This document shows, in pieces, positions 25,091-32,523 of a stretch of 64,000 nucleotides of DNA. Within the stretch, counting starts at the first letter, position 1; every line of letters starts with the position of its first letter. Under the pieces are notes generated by a model that was not told where the DNA came from, made no database searches, and saw only the letters and a program-made list of their open reading frames with translations. Origin of the DNA: VXMO01 sp034422835 (lineage in GTDB: Bacteria > Chloroflexota > Dehalococcoidia > UBA6926); assembly GCA_034422835.1 (NCBI GenBank), contig DAOUJJ010000014.1, positions 62,001-126,000 on the forward strand. Reading direction: 5' to 3'. Both the position numbers and the translations under genes were made by a program.

Positions 25091-25882
25091 CTACCGGTCA
25101 TCCCGATTCCAGCGAGTCAGACGGCGCTCGATGCCGTCAACCGCATAGTAGACGCCGAGCCCAAGCAGGGCCATGGCTATCACGCCGGCGTACATCTCTT
25201 CATAAGCAAGCCGTTGCCATGACTCCGAATAGATGAAGTAGCCCAGTCCCTGCCGCGCGCCTATCGTCTCTACGAAGAACAGCACTGCTATAGAGACACC
25301 GGTGCTGACGCGGAGTGCGGTGAAGAGGCCCGGCAGTGACGCCGGCACATACACATAGCGCAGCAACTGAAGGCGGTTGGCGCCAAGCGAGCGCAGGGAA
25401 AGCACCAACTCCGGCCGCACCGTGCGGACTTCATCACGCACGAGAATGAGGATCTGGAAGAACAGGATTAGAGCAATCATGGTGATTTTGCTCGCGTCAC
25501 CCAAACCGAGAACAACGAGGACGATTGGCAGTAGAACGATCTTGGGAATCGGGTAGCTCAGGTAGATGATGGGAGCGGAAAGGGTGTAGAACCGGCTGCT
25601 TGTGCCAAAGATAAGCCCCAGTGGGGCAGCGATTGCAGTTGACGCTGCGATTGCGACAAGGATTCGATACGTGCTCACCGCCGCGTGTCCCAAAAGACCC
25701 TCGTCGAGCAGGTCAACGAAGGTAAAGGCCACCGCGATGGGGTTGGGTAGAATCCTGGAGTCCAGAACCCAGGAGCCTACAAGCCAGACAATGAGCCCGC
25801 ACAGAACTGCCAAACTGCCAATGCCGGCACTGGTGAGGGCCTTGGTTCGACCTAGAATTCTCCCGAACGCCAATTGTCTCAT
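25091..25882 (-). CDS. ABC transporter permease, SsuC/TauC/ThiX type
   Basis: 263 residues with about six membrane helices, the first at 19-38. The BPD_transp_1 signature is seen in LVLSLRSLGANRLQLLRYVYVPASLPGLFTALRVSTGVSI, with the ATPase-coupling loop. It belongs to the permease family for sulfonates, nitrate and pyrimidine precursors. Its ATG shares one base with the stop of the ATPase gene (TGATG). It is the last gene of the TetR-UbiD-UbiA-UbiX-transporter operon. The substrate is unknown. Confidence 0.9.
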   Translation of the reverse strand: MRQLAFGRILGRTKALTSAGIGSLAVLCGLIVWLVGSWVLDSRILPNPIAVAFTFVDLLDEGLLGHAAVSTYRILVAIAASTAIAAPLGLIFGTSSRFYTLSAPIIYLSYPIPKIVLLPIVLVVLGLGDASKITMIALILFFQILILVRDEVRTVRPELVLSLRSLGANRLQLLRYVYVPASLPGLFTALRVSTGVSIAVLFFVETIGARQGLGYFIYSESWQRLAYEEMYAGVIAMALLGLGVYYAVDGIERRLTRWNRDDR

Positions 25883-26652
25883 CAGGCAGATGTCGTTTCA
25901 CCAGTAACGTTGAGGCGTGTCCTCACGTCGTTGGCCAGCGCGCGAAACTCGTCGGAGTCGATGTAACCGTCCCGTCCCGCGCCCGGGTTGTCGACGATGG
26001 TAGTCGGCTCATCTGGTCCCCCCCCCATGATGAGGATCCTGTTGCCGAGTGTTACTGCTTCATTGATGTCATGGGTGATTAGAACGGCGCTGCGGCCCTG
26101 GGCAATTCCAAGATTAAGGGCAAGCAACTGCAGCGTCCCTCGCGTAAGCGCATCAAGTGCGCTGAACGGCTCGTCCATGAGCAGCAAGGTTGGAGACACG
26201 GCGAGGGTGCGGGCGATAGCGACACGTTGCTTCTGACCCCCTGACAACTGCCCTGGATAACGGCGAGCCAAGTCCCCCAGGCCCAGTCGGTCAAGCCACA
26301 ACTGCGCCTCGGCGCGCCACTCGCGACCGCGCATGCTCCGTAGGCGCAAGCCCATCCCAACGTTATTGAGGGCGGTCTCCCACGGCAGGAGGCCGTGATC
26401 CTGGAGGATAAGGCCAATGTCCCGGCGTGGACCGACGATAGGCTCCCCCGCGACGGTTATAGTGCCTGCACTGGGAAGCCGAAGGCCGGCCAGGATATAG
26501 AGCAGGGTGGTCTTGCCGCATCCTGACGGCCCGATGACTGCCAATGATTCGCCTTCCGACACCTCCAACGAAAAGTTCCGAAGCACCGCAGTGCCCCCGG
26601 GGTACGCGAAAGTCACGCCCCCGAGGGCTGCAATTGGCTTCTGGTCAGACAT
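25882..26652 (-). CDS. ABC transporter ATPase, SsuB/TauB type
   Basis: 256 residues. Walker A GPSGCGKTTLL near residue 40, Q-loop at LILQDHGLLPW, signature LSGGQKQRVAIAR, Walker B LLLMDEPFSALD and switch histidine in VLITHDINEA. All catalytic residues are intact. It energises the permease next to it. It starts 33 bases after the gene for the binding protein. Confidence 0.93.
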   Translation of the reverse strand: MSDQKPIAALGGVTFAYPGGTAVLRNFSLEVSEGESLAVIGPSGCGKTTLLYILAGLRLPSAGTITVAGEPIVGPRRDIGLILQDHGLLPWETALNNVGMGLRLRSMRGREWRAEAQLWLDRLGLGDLARRYPGQLSGGQKQRVAIARTLAVSPTLLLMDEPFSALDALTRGTLQLLALNLGIAQGRSAVLITHDINEAVTLGNRILIMGGGPDEPTTIVDNPGAGRDGYIDSDEFRALANDVRTRLNVTGETTSA

Positions 26653-26685
26653 GTCAGGCCGTCGGCCATCCGGACCGAATCATCG

Positions 26686-27681
26686 CTAAGGAATGAAGCT
26701 CGGATGCACCCAGTGACCGTATTCCCGTGCCTGGCTAATCAGCCCCTTCTCAAGGAGCCAATCTGAGGCCTGCTGTGTCTCAGCAGCAGTCGGAACATCA
26801 TTGCTGGGGAATGGCGGAACGTTGAAGATTCCGACAAGGAATTCAGGCAGGCGGGCCTTCGCAGGGAGGAGGTAGGCGTACTCGTCAGGATTTGCGTTGA
26901 TTCGCTGCACGGCTTCCTCATGGACTGCGAGGAACTTCTTCACGTTTGCCTCGTGATCCGCCAGGTAATCGACGTTGAACTCAAGCACGCTCATGCCCAG
27001 ACGGCTTTGGCGGTCGTCCAGGATGACTGTTCCGCCCGCGTTCACGGCAAGCGTGATGAGCGGCTCAGGCAGTACTGCCGCGTCCAACTGTCCCTGTGAC
27101 AGCAGTTCCATGCGGACCGGGATTGCAGCGACCTCAGTCTTCTCAACCGCATCGCGATCGAGACCTGCCTCGTCAAGGTATAGATCGAGATGGTATTCGA
27201 TGAGAGAGTTGGTGGAGATGCCAACGCTCCTGCCCTCCAGATCGGCAGGCGACTCGATACCGCTGTCCGCTCCGGCAACGAGGGCGATCATTGCAACATC
27301 GCCGGTGGCGCGGTACGTCGTTTTCACGATCGAAACGTTGTGCTGCTCGCCATTGATCAACCCCGTGGCGATCAGGTCTGCAAGCTGGCCGTCGATCGCG
27401 CCGGATTCGAGCGCAGCGTTGCGATCAAGGGCGCTGCTGAATGTTTCAAAGGTGACGTTGAGCCCGGCGGCCTCGAACAGGCCCTCTTCCTCCGCAAGAT
27501 AGAAGGGCACGCTGTCGATGATTGGCAGCAGCCCCACCCGGATCGGCGTGTCGTCCACAGCGGGCGTGGGTGTGGGTGGCACGGGCGTTGCGGTCGGGTC
27601 TTCTGCCTCACACGCGGCCATGACCGTGACTGCCATAACCGCGGCCAAGGCCAGGATCAAGCGTATTCCAACAAGCTTCAC
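26686..27681 (-). CDS. NMT1/THI5-like substrate-binding lipoprotein
   Basis: 331 residues from GTG 27681, which shares GTGA with the stop of ubiX. Lipobox VMAAC gives lipidation at Cys24, followed by a Thr/Pro linker. The mature domain is a type II periplasmic-binding fold of the SsuA/THI5/NMT1 group: IRVGLLPIIDSVPFYLAEEEGLFEAAGL, ATGLINGEQH, EGRSVGISTNSLIEYHLDLYL. Such proteins bind sulfonates, thiamine precursors, nitrate or aromatic acids. The MqnA/MqnD enzymes of futalosine menaquinone synthesis share this fold, but the lipobox and the adjoining permease and ATPase favour transport. Its coupling to ubiD/A/X suggests an aromatic ligand; that is inference. Confidence 0.85.
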   Translation of the reverse strand: MKLVGIRLILALAAVMAVTVMAACEAEDPTATPVPPTPTPAVDDTPIRVGLLPIIDSVPFYLAEEEGLFEAAGLNVTFETFSSALDRNAALESGAIDGQLADLIATGLINGEQHNVSIVKTTYRATGDVAMIALVAGADSGIESPADLEGRSVGISTNSLIEYHLDLYLDEAGLDRDAVEKTEVAAIPVRMELLSQGQLDAAVLPEPLITLAVNAGGTVILDDRQSRLGMSVLEFNVDYLADHEANVKKFLAVHEEAVQRINANPDEYAYLLPAKARLPEFLVGIFNVPPFPSNDVPTAAETQQASDWLLEKGLISQAREYGHWVHPSFIP

Positions 27682-28358
27682 GATTCTTCCTCCTCAAAGT
27701 CCATGTCTTCGGCTTCTTTCTCCGCAAGGTTATTGGGTGTCCCATTGCCGCCCATCCCTTCGTATTGCAACGAGGCAGGCAGCGGAAACGCCACGGAATC
27801 AACGGCGTTGAGCGCCCGCGCCGCGAAATACTCAACGATGTCATCGACTGCGCGCGGTTTCAGATAGAAGGCGGGGGCGGGCATCAGGATCGTTGCGCCC
27901 AGGGCCGCCAACCGCTGCATGTTTTCCAGGTGGATTGCCGACAAGGGCGATTCACGAGGGATGAGCACCAGCGGCCGACGCTCCTTGATGGTCACGTCCG
28001 CCGCGCGCCGCAGGAGATTGTCACCGAGGCCGTGCGAGATGGCCGCCACCGTGGCCATGCTGCATGCGGCGACAACCATTCCGCGCGTCGGGATCCCGCC
28101 GCTCGCTATCGGCGCGCCAAGTTGTTTGGAGGTGTAGAAAGAGAAACACTCATTGGCCGACCATTCATCGAGCGCCCGTGAGAACGGCTCGTCCATTTCC
28201 TGCGCCCATACCTGCCGTCCGCCGGACGTGATTGTACAGACCACGGGGATCTGCGCCTCCAGCAGGGAGTCGATGATGCGCTTGGCAATGGCCGCGCCGC
28301 TCCCGCCGGAGATTCCGACGATCACGGGTGAGCGGTCGGTTTCCAGTCTATGCTGCAT
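27678..28358 (-). CDS. ubiX: UbiX-family flavin prenyltransferase
   Basis: 226 residues. Recognised by GISGGSGAAIAKRI at the N-terminus, the FMN site region ACSMATVAAISHG, KERRPLVLIPRESPLS and GATILMPAPAFY. UbiX proteins attach a dimethylallyl group to FMN, giving the prenylated cofactor that UbiD needs. It overlaps the end of ubiA by 11 bases and the start of the binding-protein gene by four. The C-terminal 35 residues are an acidic extension (EKEAEDMDFEEEES) not usual in the family. It may correspond to MqnM if the cluster makes menaquinone. Confidence 0.93.
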   Translation of the reverse strand: MQHRLETDRSPVIVGISGGSGAAIAKRIIDSLLEAQIPVVCTITSGGRQVWAQEMDEPFSRALDEWSANECFSFYTSKQLGAPIASGGIPTRGMVVAACSMATVAAISHGLGDNLLRRAADVTIKERRPLVLIPRESPLSAIHLENMQRLAALGATILMPAPAFYLKPRAVDDIVEYFAARALNAVDSVAFPLPASLQYEGMGGNGTPNNLAEKEAEDMDFEEEES

Positions 28359-29265
28359 ATCCGCTGCCCGGCTCTAACAGGACGGCCACCGCCGTGAAGA
28401 TAAAGACGATGATTGCGATGACGCCGTTGATGTTGAAGAAGGCGATGGTGACACGGGAGAAATCATCCGCCTTGACGAGCGAATGCTCCCATGCGAGCAA
28501 GGCGGCTGCGATGGCAACGCCGATGTAGTACGGCCACGCAAGGCTCATCATCACTCCCAACGCCACGAGGAACACGATTGTCAGGAGATGGGTCACACGC
28601 GCCCACCACAGCGCTGCGGGGATGCCCCACTTGACGGGAATGGTGTGCAGCTTGCGCGGAATATCGAAGTCGTAGTCCATGCACTGGTAGATGAGATCGA
28701 ATCCGGCCACCCACGTTGTGACGGCCAGCGCCAGGACCACGGCCTCAAGCGGCAGCTCTCCCGCCACGCCGATCCAGCCGCCTGCCGGTGCGATGCCGTC
28801 CGCGAATCCCAGCCAATAGTGCCCCGTCCACGTGAATCGCTTGGCATAGGAATACGTGATGACGATGATGGCCGCGACGGGTGCCAGTATCAGCGCAAGA
28901 GTGTTCAGCATCGCCGCGGCAAAGAAGAAGATCACGAGACTGACAATCAACATGCCGAGCATGTCGGACGGGCGGAGGAGTTTCTGAGGCAGGGCGCGCA
29001 TGGCGGTGCGAGGGTTCTCCCCGTCCATCTCCCGGTCGATGAGCCTGTTCGCGCTCATTGCGACGGTGCGCGCGGCGACCATCGCCACCGTGATCCAGAT
29101 GAATTGTGAAACCGTTGGCCAGCCGCCCGCCGCAAGAATCATGCCCAGGTAGGCGAAGGGCAGGGCGAAGATGGAGTGCTCGAACCGGATGGAATCGAGC
29201 ATGATGCCAAGACGGCCCATATAGGACCAGGGGCGGGCAAGAGGCGGGCGGCCGATGGAATCCAT
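28348..29265 (-). CDS. ubiA: UbiA-family prenyltransferase (4-hydroxybenzoate/MqnP type)
   Basis: 305 residues and about eight membrane helices. The two Asp-rich motifs for the prenyl diphosphate-Mg site are NRLIDREMD and, later, DYDFD in YQCMDYDFDIPRK. It would prenylate an aromatic acid in the membrane, as UbiA does with 4-hydroxybenzoate or MqnP with 1,4-dihydroxy-6-naphthoate. ATG 29265 is used because it shares a base with the ubiD stop (TGATG); an in-frame ATG at 29286 would overlap more. Confidence 0.92.
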   Translation of the reverse strand: MDSIGRPPLARPWSYMGRLGIMLDSIRFEHSIFALPFAYLGMILAAGGWPTVSQFIWITVAMVAARTVAMSANRLIDREMDGENPRTAMRALPQKLLRPSDMLGMLIVSLVIFFFAAAMLNTLALILAPVAAIIVITYSYAKRFTWTGHYWLGFADGIAPAGGWIGVAGELPLEAVVLALAVTTWVAGFDLIYQCMDYDFDIPRKLHTIPVKWGIPAALWWARVTHLLTIVFLVALGVMMSLAWPYYIGVAIAAALLAWEHSLVKADDFSRVTIAFFNINGVIAIIVFIFTAVAVLLEPGSGYAA

Positions 29266-30740
29266 CAGATACCGTACTCCGTCCATCGCCGCGTCACCTT
29301 TTCAACCATCTCCGGATCCATGGTGATGTCCGGCATCCACTGCCGCTCGCCCATCTCGCCCTCGCCGGACTTGCGTGTGGCGTCGATGCCGATCTTGCTG
29401 CCGACACGCGCCGTGGGCGAGGCGACATCGAGGTCGTCAATCGGCCCGTCGGCGAAGAAGATGTCCCGCCGTGGGTCGACGTTGTTGGACAGCCGCCACA
29501 CAACCTCAGACGGGTCGTGAATATCTACGTCATCATCGAAAACCGCGATGGCGCGCGCCAGGGACATCAGCCCCAGTCCCCACATCCCGCTCACCGTCTT
29601 CTGCACGTGGCCGGGATACTCCTTCTTTATGGAGACGAGCACGAGGTTGTGGAAGACGCCCTCCGCGGGCATGTGAACGTCCACGATCTCCGGCAGCATC
29701 AACCGCATGAGGGGCAGGAAGAGCCGTTCCGTGGCGACGCCCATCCAATAGTCCTCCTGCGGCGGCCGCCCGACGACGATGGTCGGATAGATCGGATTGC
29801 GGCGATGCGTAATGGCCGTCACGTGAAACACCGGATACGAATCCTGGATGGAGTAGTAGCCGGTGTGGTCGCCGAACGGGCCCTCCGAACGCCGCTCAGA
29901 CGGATCAACGTATCCCTCAATGATGTACTCGGCCTGCGCAGGCACGTCTAGATCGACTGTCACGCCCTTGGCAACGGGCACCGGCGTACCGCGCAGGAAT
30001 CCCGCCAGCACGTACTCGCTCACGTCCGCCGGCAACGGGGCGGACCCGGCCCAAATGAGAGCCGGATCGCCGCCCAGCGCCACCGCGACCTCCATGCGTC
30101 CCGCGCCGCGCTCTGCCGACGCTCGCTCATGTTGTGTGCCGACCTTGTGCGTCTGCCAGTGCATTCCGGTGGTGTTCTTGTCATAGACCTGCATGCGGTA
30201 CATGCCGAGGTTGTGTGTGCCCGTGTCAGGGTCTTTGGTGATGACGAGCGGCAGCGTAATGTAGCGTCCGGCGTCCTGCGGCCACGTCTTGAGGATGGGC
30301 AGCGAGAGGAGATCGACGTCATCGCCCTGGATGATGACCTCCTGCGCCGGCGCGTCCTCACGCTCCACGGTGCGCGGGCCGATTCGGCCAAGCTTTACAA
30401 GGTCGCCCAGCATGCGCAGCTTGCCCATCAGGCCCTCGGGCGGGCCGCCCTGCGCCATCGCCATCATCTTCTCGATTTGCGCGGGAAGCTCGTCCAGGTT
30501 CTCCACGCCAAGCGCCCACGCCGCGCGCTGCTCTGTCCCATAGAGGTTGATGAGCACCGGCGTGCCTTCGTAACCCTCGACGTTCTCAAAGAGCAGGGTG
30601 GGGCCGCCCTCACGCAGCACGCGCTGCGTAATCTCCGTGATCTCAAGGTCCCACGTCACGGGAGCCGTGACGCGCTTGAGTTCGCCGCGCCCCTCCAGGA
30701 ACTTGATGAACTCGCCGAGGTCTCGATACGCCTGTGCCAT
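29265..30740 (-). CDS. ubiD: UbiD-family prenyl-FMN-dependent decarboxylase
   Basis: 491 residues, normal for UbiD. N-terminal DLGEFIKFLEGRGELKRV, the SEGPFGDHTGYYS motif with the catalytic glutamate, and RRNPIYPTIVVGRPPQEDYWMG are all present. With UbiX and UbiA in the same operon it would decarboxylate a prenylated aromatic acid. That set matches late steps of ubiquinone or of futalosine-route menaquinone synthesis (MqnL). UbiD enzymes also act on other aromatic acids, so the pathway is not fixed. The gene starts two bases after the TetR stop. Confidence 0.93.
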   Translation of the reverse strand: MAQAYRDLGEFIKFLEGRGELKRVTAPVTWDLEITEITQRVLREGGPTLLFENVEGYEGTPVLINLYGTEQRAAWALGVENLDELPAQIEKMMAMAQGGPPEGLMGKLRMLGDLVKLGRIGPRTVEREDAPAQEVIIQGDDVDLLSLPILKTWPQDAGRYITLPLVITKDPDTGTHNLGMYRMQVYDKNTTGMHWQTHKVGTQHERASAERGAGRMEVAVALGGDPALIWAGSAPLPADVSEYVLAGFLRGTPVPVAKGVTVDLDVPAQAEYIIEGYVDPSERRSEGPFGDHTGYYSIQDSYPVFHVTAITHRRNPIYPTIVVGRPPQEDYWMGVATERLFLPLMRLMLPEIVDVHMPAEGVFHNLVLVSIKKEYPGHVQKTVSGMWGLGLMSLARAIAVFDDDVDIHDPSEVVWRLSNNVDPRRDIFFADGPIDDLDVASPTARVGSKIGIDATRKSGEGEMGERQWMPDITMDPEMVEKVTRRWTEYGI

Positions 30741-30742
30741 GG

Positions 30743-31363
30743 TCAGTCAGCCCCCGCGCCGGTGGATGTCATATTCGCCGTGTTCGCGCCCACGCTTGAA
30801 AGCAGAATCGACTTCAGCTGCGGCGCTGCCGACGTGAGCGGCGAAGGCTCGCCCGTGTACAGCCATCGCAGGATGATCTCATTCAGCGCGCCCATCCACG
30901 CGTAGGAGGCGAGGGTTGTATCGAGCGGCGGGATAGACCCGTCCTCCACGGCGGCGTCCAGCCGCTCGCGTATCAGGCCGGCAAACCGGTCATGCAGCCG
31001 CAGCAGCGATTCATCGAACGCCGGCCCAAGCCCGACGCCGCTGGCCAGCAGCACCTTGGCAAGTTTCGCGTGGCTGGCGAACGTCTCCAGCGTCGATTCG
31101 ATAACCGCCCCCGCCTTGTGCGCGCCGCTCTGCCTGCTTTCGATTGACTCGCGGGCATCGGACAGGAGCCGATCGGCGAAGCGATTGACGAGAGCAAAGA
31201 AAATCTCGCGCTTGCCGGGGAAATGGAAATAGATGCCGCCCTTGGAGCCGCCGGAGGCGGTGGCAATGTCATCCACGCTTGCGCCGTGGTAGCCGGACTC
31301 CGCGAACACCTGCGCCGCCGCCTCAAGAATGCGCTCCCGCGTGGAGGCCTTTCCCGCGTCCAC
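30743..31363 (-). CDS. TetR-family transcriptional regulator
   Basis: 206 residues. The N-terminal HTH is clear: RERILEAAAQVFAESGYHGASVDDIA followed by GGSKGGIYFHFPGKREIF. The C-terminal ligand-binding domain is unspecific. GTG 31363 is the only standard start codon in a sensible place. An exact GGAGG at 31434-31430 lies six bases before an in-frame ATC (31423), which would add 20 residues, so the start is unresolved. It is the first gene of the ubiD-ubiA-ubiX-transporter operon and probably represses it through the palindrome at 31442-31459. Confidence 0.88.
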   Translation of the reverse strand: MDAGKASTRERILEAAAQVFAESGYHGASVDDIATASGGSKGGIYFHFPGKREIFFALVNRFADRLLSDARESIESRQSGAHKAGAVIESTLETFASHAKLAKVLLASGVGLGPAFDESLLRLHDRFAGLIRERLDAAVEDGSIPPLDTTLASYAWMGALNEIILRWLYTGEPSPLTSAAPQLKSILLSSVGANTANMTSTGAGAD

Positions 31364-31441
31364 GGGGCCGCCGGACGCGCCATCAGCGCGCCCCCTGGAA
31401 TCTTCAGAAACCGTCGATGAGATGATCGTCCTCCGGACACA

Positions 31442-31459
31442 ACCGACTGACCAGTCGGT
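31442..31459. promoter_or_regulatory. TetR-type operator palindrome
   Basis: ACCGACTG (31442-31449), AC, CAGTCGGT (31452-31459): an 18-base perfect inverted repeat like those bound by many TetR regulators. It lies between the tetR operon and the divergent DUF4287-SRPBCC gene, so it could control both. Confidence 0.68.
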
Positions 31460-31535
31460 CGGTAGCTCATACCACTCTATGAGAGGCCGCCTAACCGGTC
31501 AATGGGGCAAGGTGGCCTGCGCTACACTGAACACC

Positions 31536-32102
31536 ATGAATGAACGAAAGACCCGTCCTGAAGCATCCCCTGAGGCTGTGGTCAAGGCCACCGGCAAGAC
31601 GCCGGAGGAGTGGAACTCCATCCTGGACGCGGCGGGCGCGCGCGACCTGACGCACAAGGAGATCGCGGCGTTGCTCCGGGAGGAGCACGGCGTCTCTCCA
31701 TGGTGGAGCCAGCACGTGACCGTCGACTATGAGCGGTCGCGCGGGATGCGGGAGCGCCATCAGACCACGCGCGGCTACCAGGTCAGCGTGAGCAAGACAC
31801 TCCCGGTGCCGCTTTCGGAACTCTATGACGCGTTCGCCGATCTCTCGCACCGCGGCCAATGGCTGCCGGAAGCGCCGATCACAGTCCGCAAGGACACGCC
31901 CGAGAAAACAACCCGCGCGACGTGGACGGACGGCGACGGCACCGAGACGAGCCTTGATGTCAGCTACTACCCGAGTGGCGACAGTAAGAGCCGCATCACG
32001 GTCATGCAGTCAAAGCTTGTCGGCGCAGAGGATGTGGAGGCGCGGCGCACCTACTGGAAAGCGGCGCTGGAACGTCTGGCGGAGTATCTGACGACAGACT
32101 AG
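31536..32102 (+). CDS. DUF4287-like plus SRPBCC (AHSA1) protein
   Basis: 188 residues from ATG 31536; the long frame back to 31329 runs through the TetR gene and operator and is rejected. Residues about 10-65 match the DUF4287 helical module (TGKTPEEWNSILDAAG, HKEIAALLREEHG, WWSQHVTVDYERSRG). Residues 70-185 are a START-like domain (KTLPVPLSELYDAFAD). The pairing of these two is a known architecture without an assigned activity. TACACT ends seven bases before the ATG and could be the -10 of a leaderless transcript. It is divergent from tetR across the operator. Confidence 0.8.
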   Translation: MNERKTRPEASPEAVVKATGKTPEEWNSILDAAGARDLTHKEIAALLREEHGVSPWWSQHVTVDYERSRGMRERHQTTRGYQVSVSKTLPVPLSELYDAFADLSHRGQWLPEAPITVRKDTPEKTTRATWTDGDGTETSLDVSYYPSGDSKSRITVMQSKLVGAEDVEARRTYWKAALERLAEYLTTD

Positions 32103-32113
32103 GCAGGTAGTGA

Positions 32114-32506
32114 TTAGTCTGATCGCCGTCGCATGGACAGTGGACGCGGCCGATCAATTGGTAGTCGGGGAAGAAACGGAACTAATTCCATCTTTTCCTC
32201 GTCGATTTTCAAGCAGAGTGCGCCCAAAGTGAGACTGCCTACGAGACAGGGGCCATCGTCGTCACCAAAGACGATGAGAGACATCCTACTCTGCCCACCT
32301 ATCGTAGTAAGAACCTCACCGACCTCCCGTTCAATGCTTCTGCCATCAACAGTCTGAAAAGGAATGTGGTGTGATGGCGTGAATCCTGCCTCTTTCAACA
32401 GGGACTGAGGAACCACACTCACGGTGACACCCTTGCGCACTTCTGCGGTAAGAGTCAGTGATGAGCCGCTGTTCTGCGCCCCGAGGGTCATTTCAACGCT
32501 GAACAT
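32114..32506 (-). CDS. Retropepsin-like clan AA protein without the catalytic DTG
   Basis: 130 residues. The fold is that of small bacterial DTGF-type aspartic proteases: after a first strand, the segment VSVVPQSLLKEAGF follows the active-site position, then a hydrophobic hairpin DGRSIEREVGEVL and the VFGDDDGPCLVGSLTLGALCLKID half. Where the family has VDTGA, this protein has VRKGV, so the catalytic aspartate and threonine are missing. It is therefore probably not a protease. It could be a pseudo-enzyme with a binding role or a decaying gene. It runs 17 bases upstream of the ABC exporter stop on the same strand but after those genes' end. Confidence 0.75.
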   Translation of the reverse strand: MFSVEMTLGAQNSGSSLTLTAEVRKGVTVSVVPQSLLKEAGFTPSHHIPFQTVDGRSIEREVGEVLTTIGGQSRMSLIVFGDDDGPCLVGSLTLGALCLKIDEEKMELVPFLPRLPIDRPRPLSMRRRSD

Positions 32507-32523
32507 CGCCGTTACCTAAAGTC

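Noticed and set aside
26686..27681. Binding protein as an MqnA/MqnD-type enzyme
   Set aside because: It has a lipobox and is followed directly by a cognate ATPase and permease, so transport is the simpler reading.
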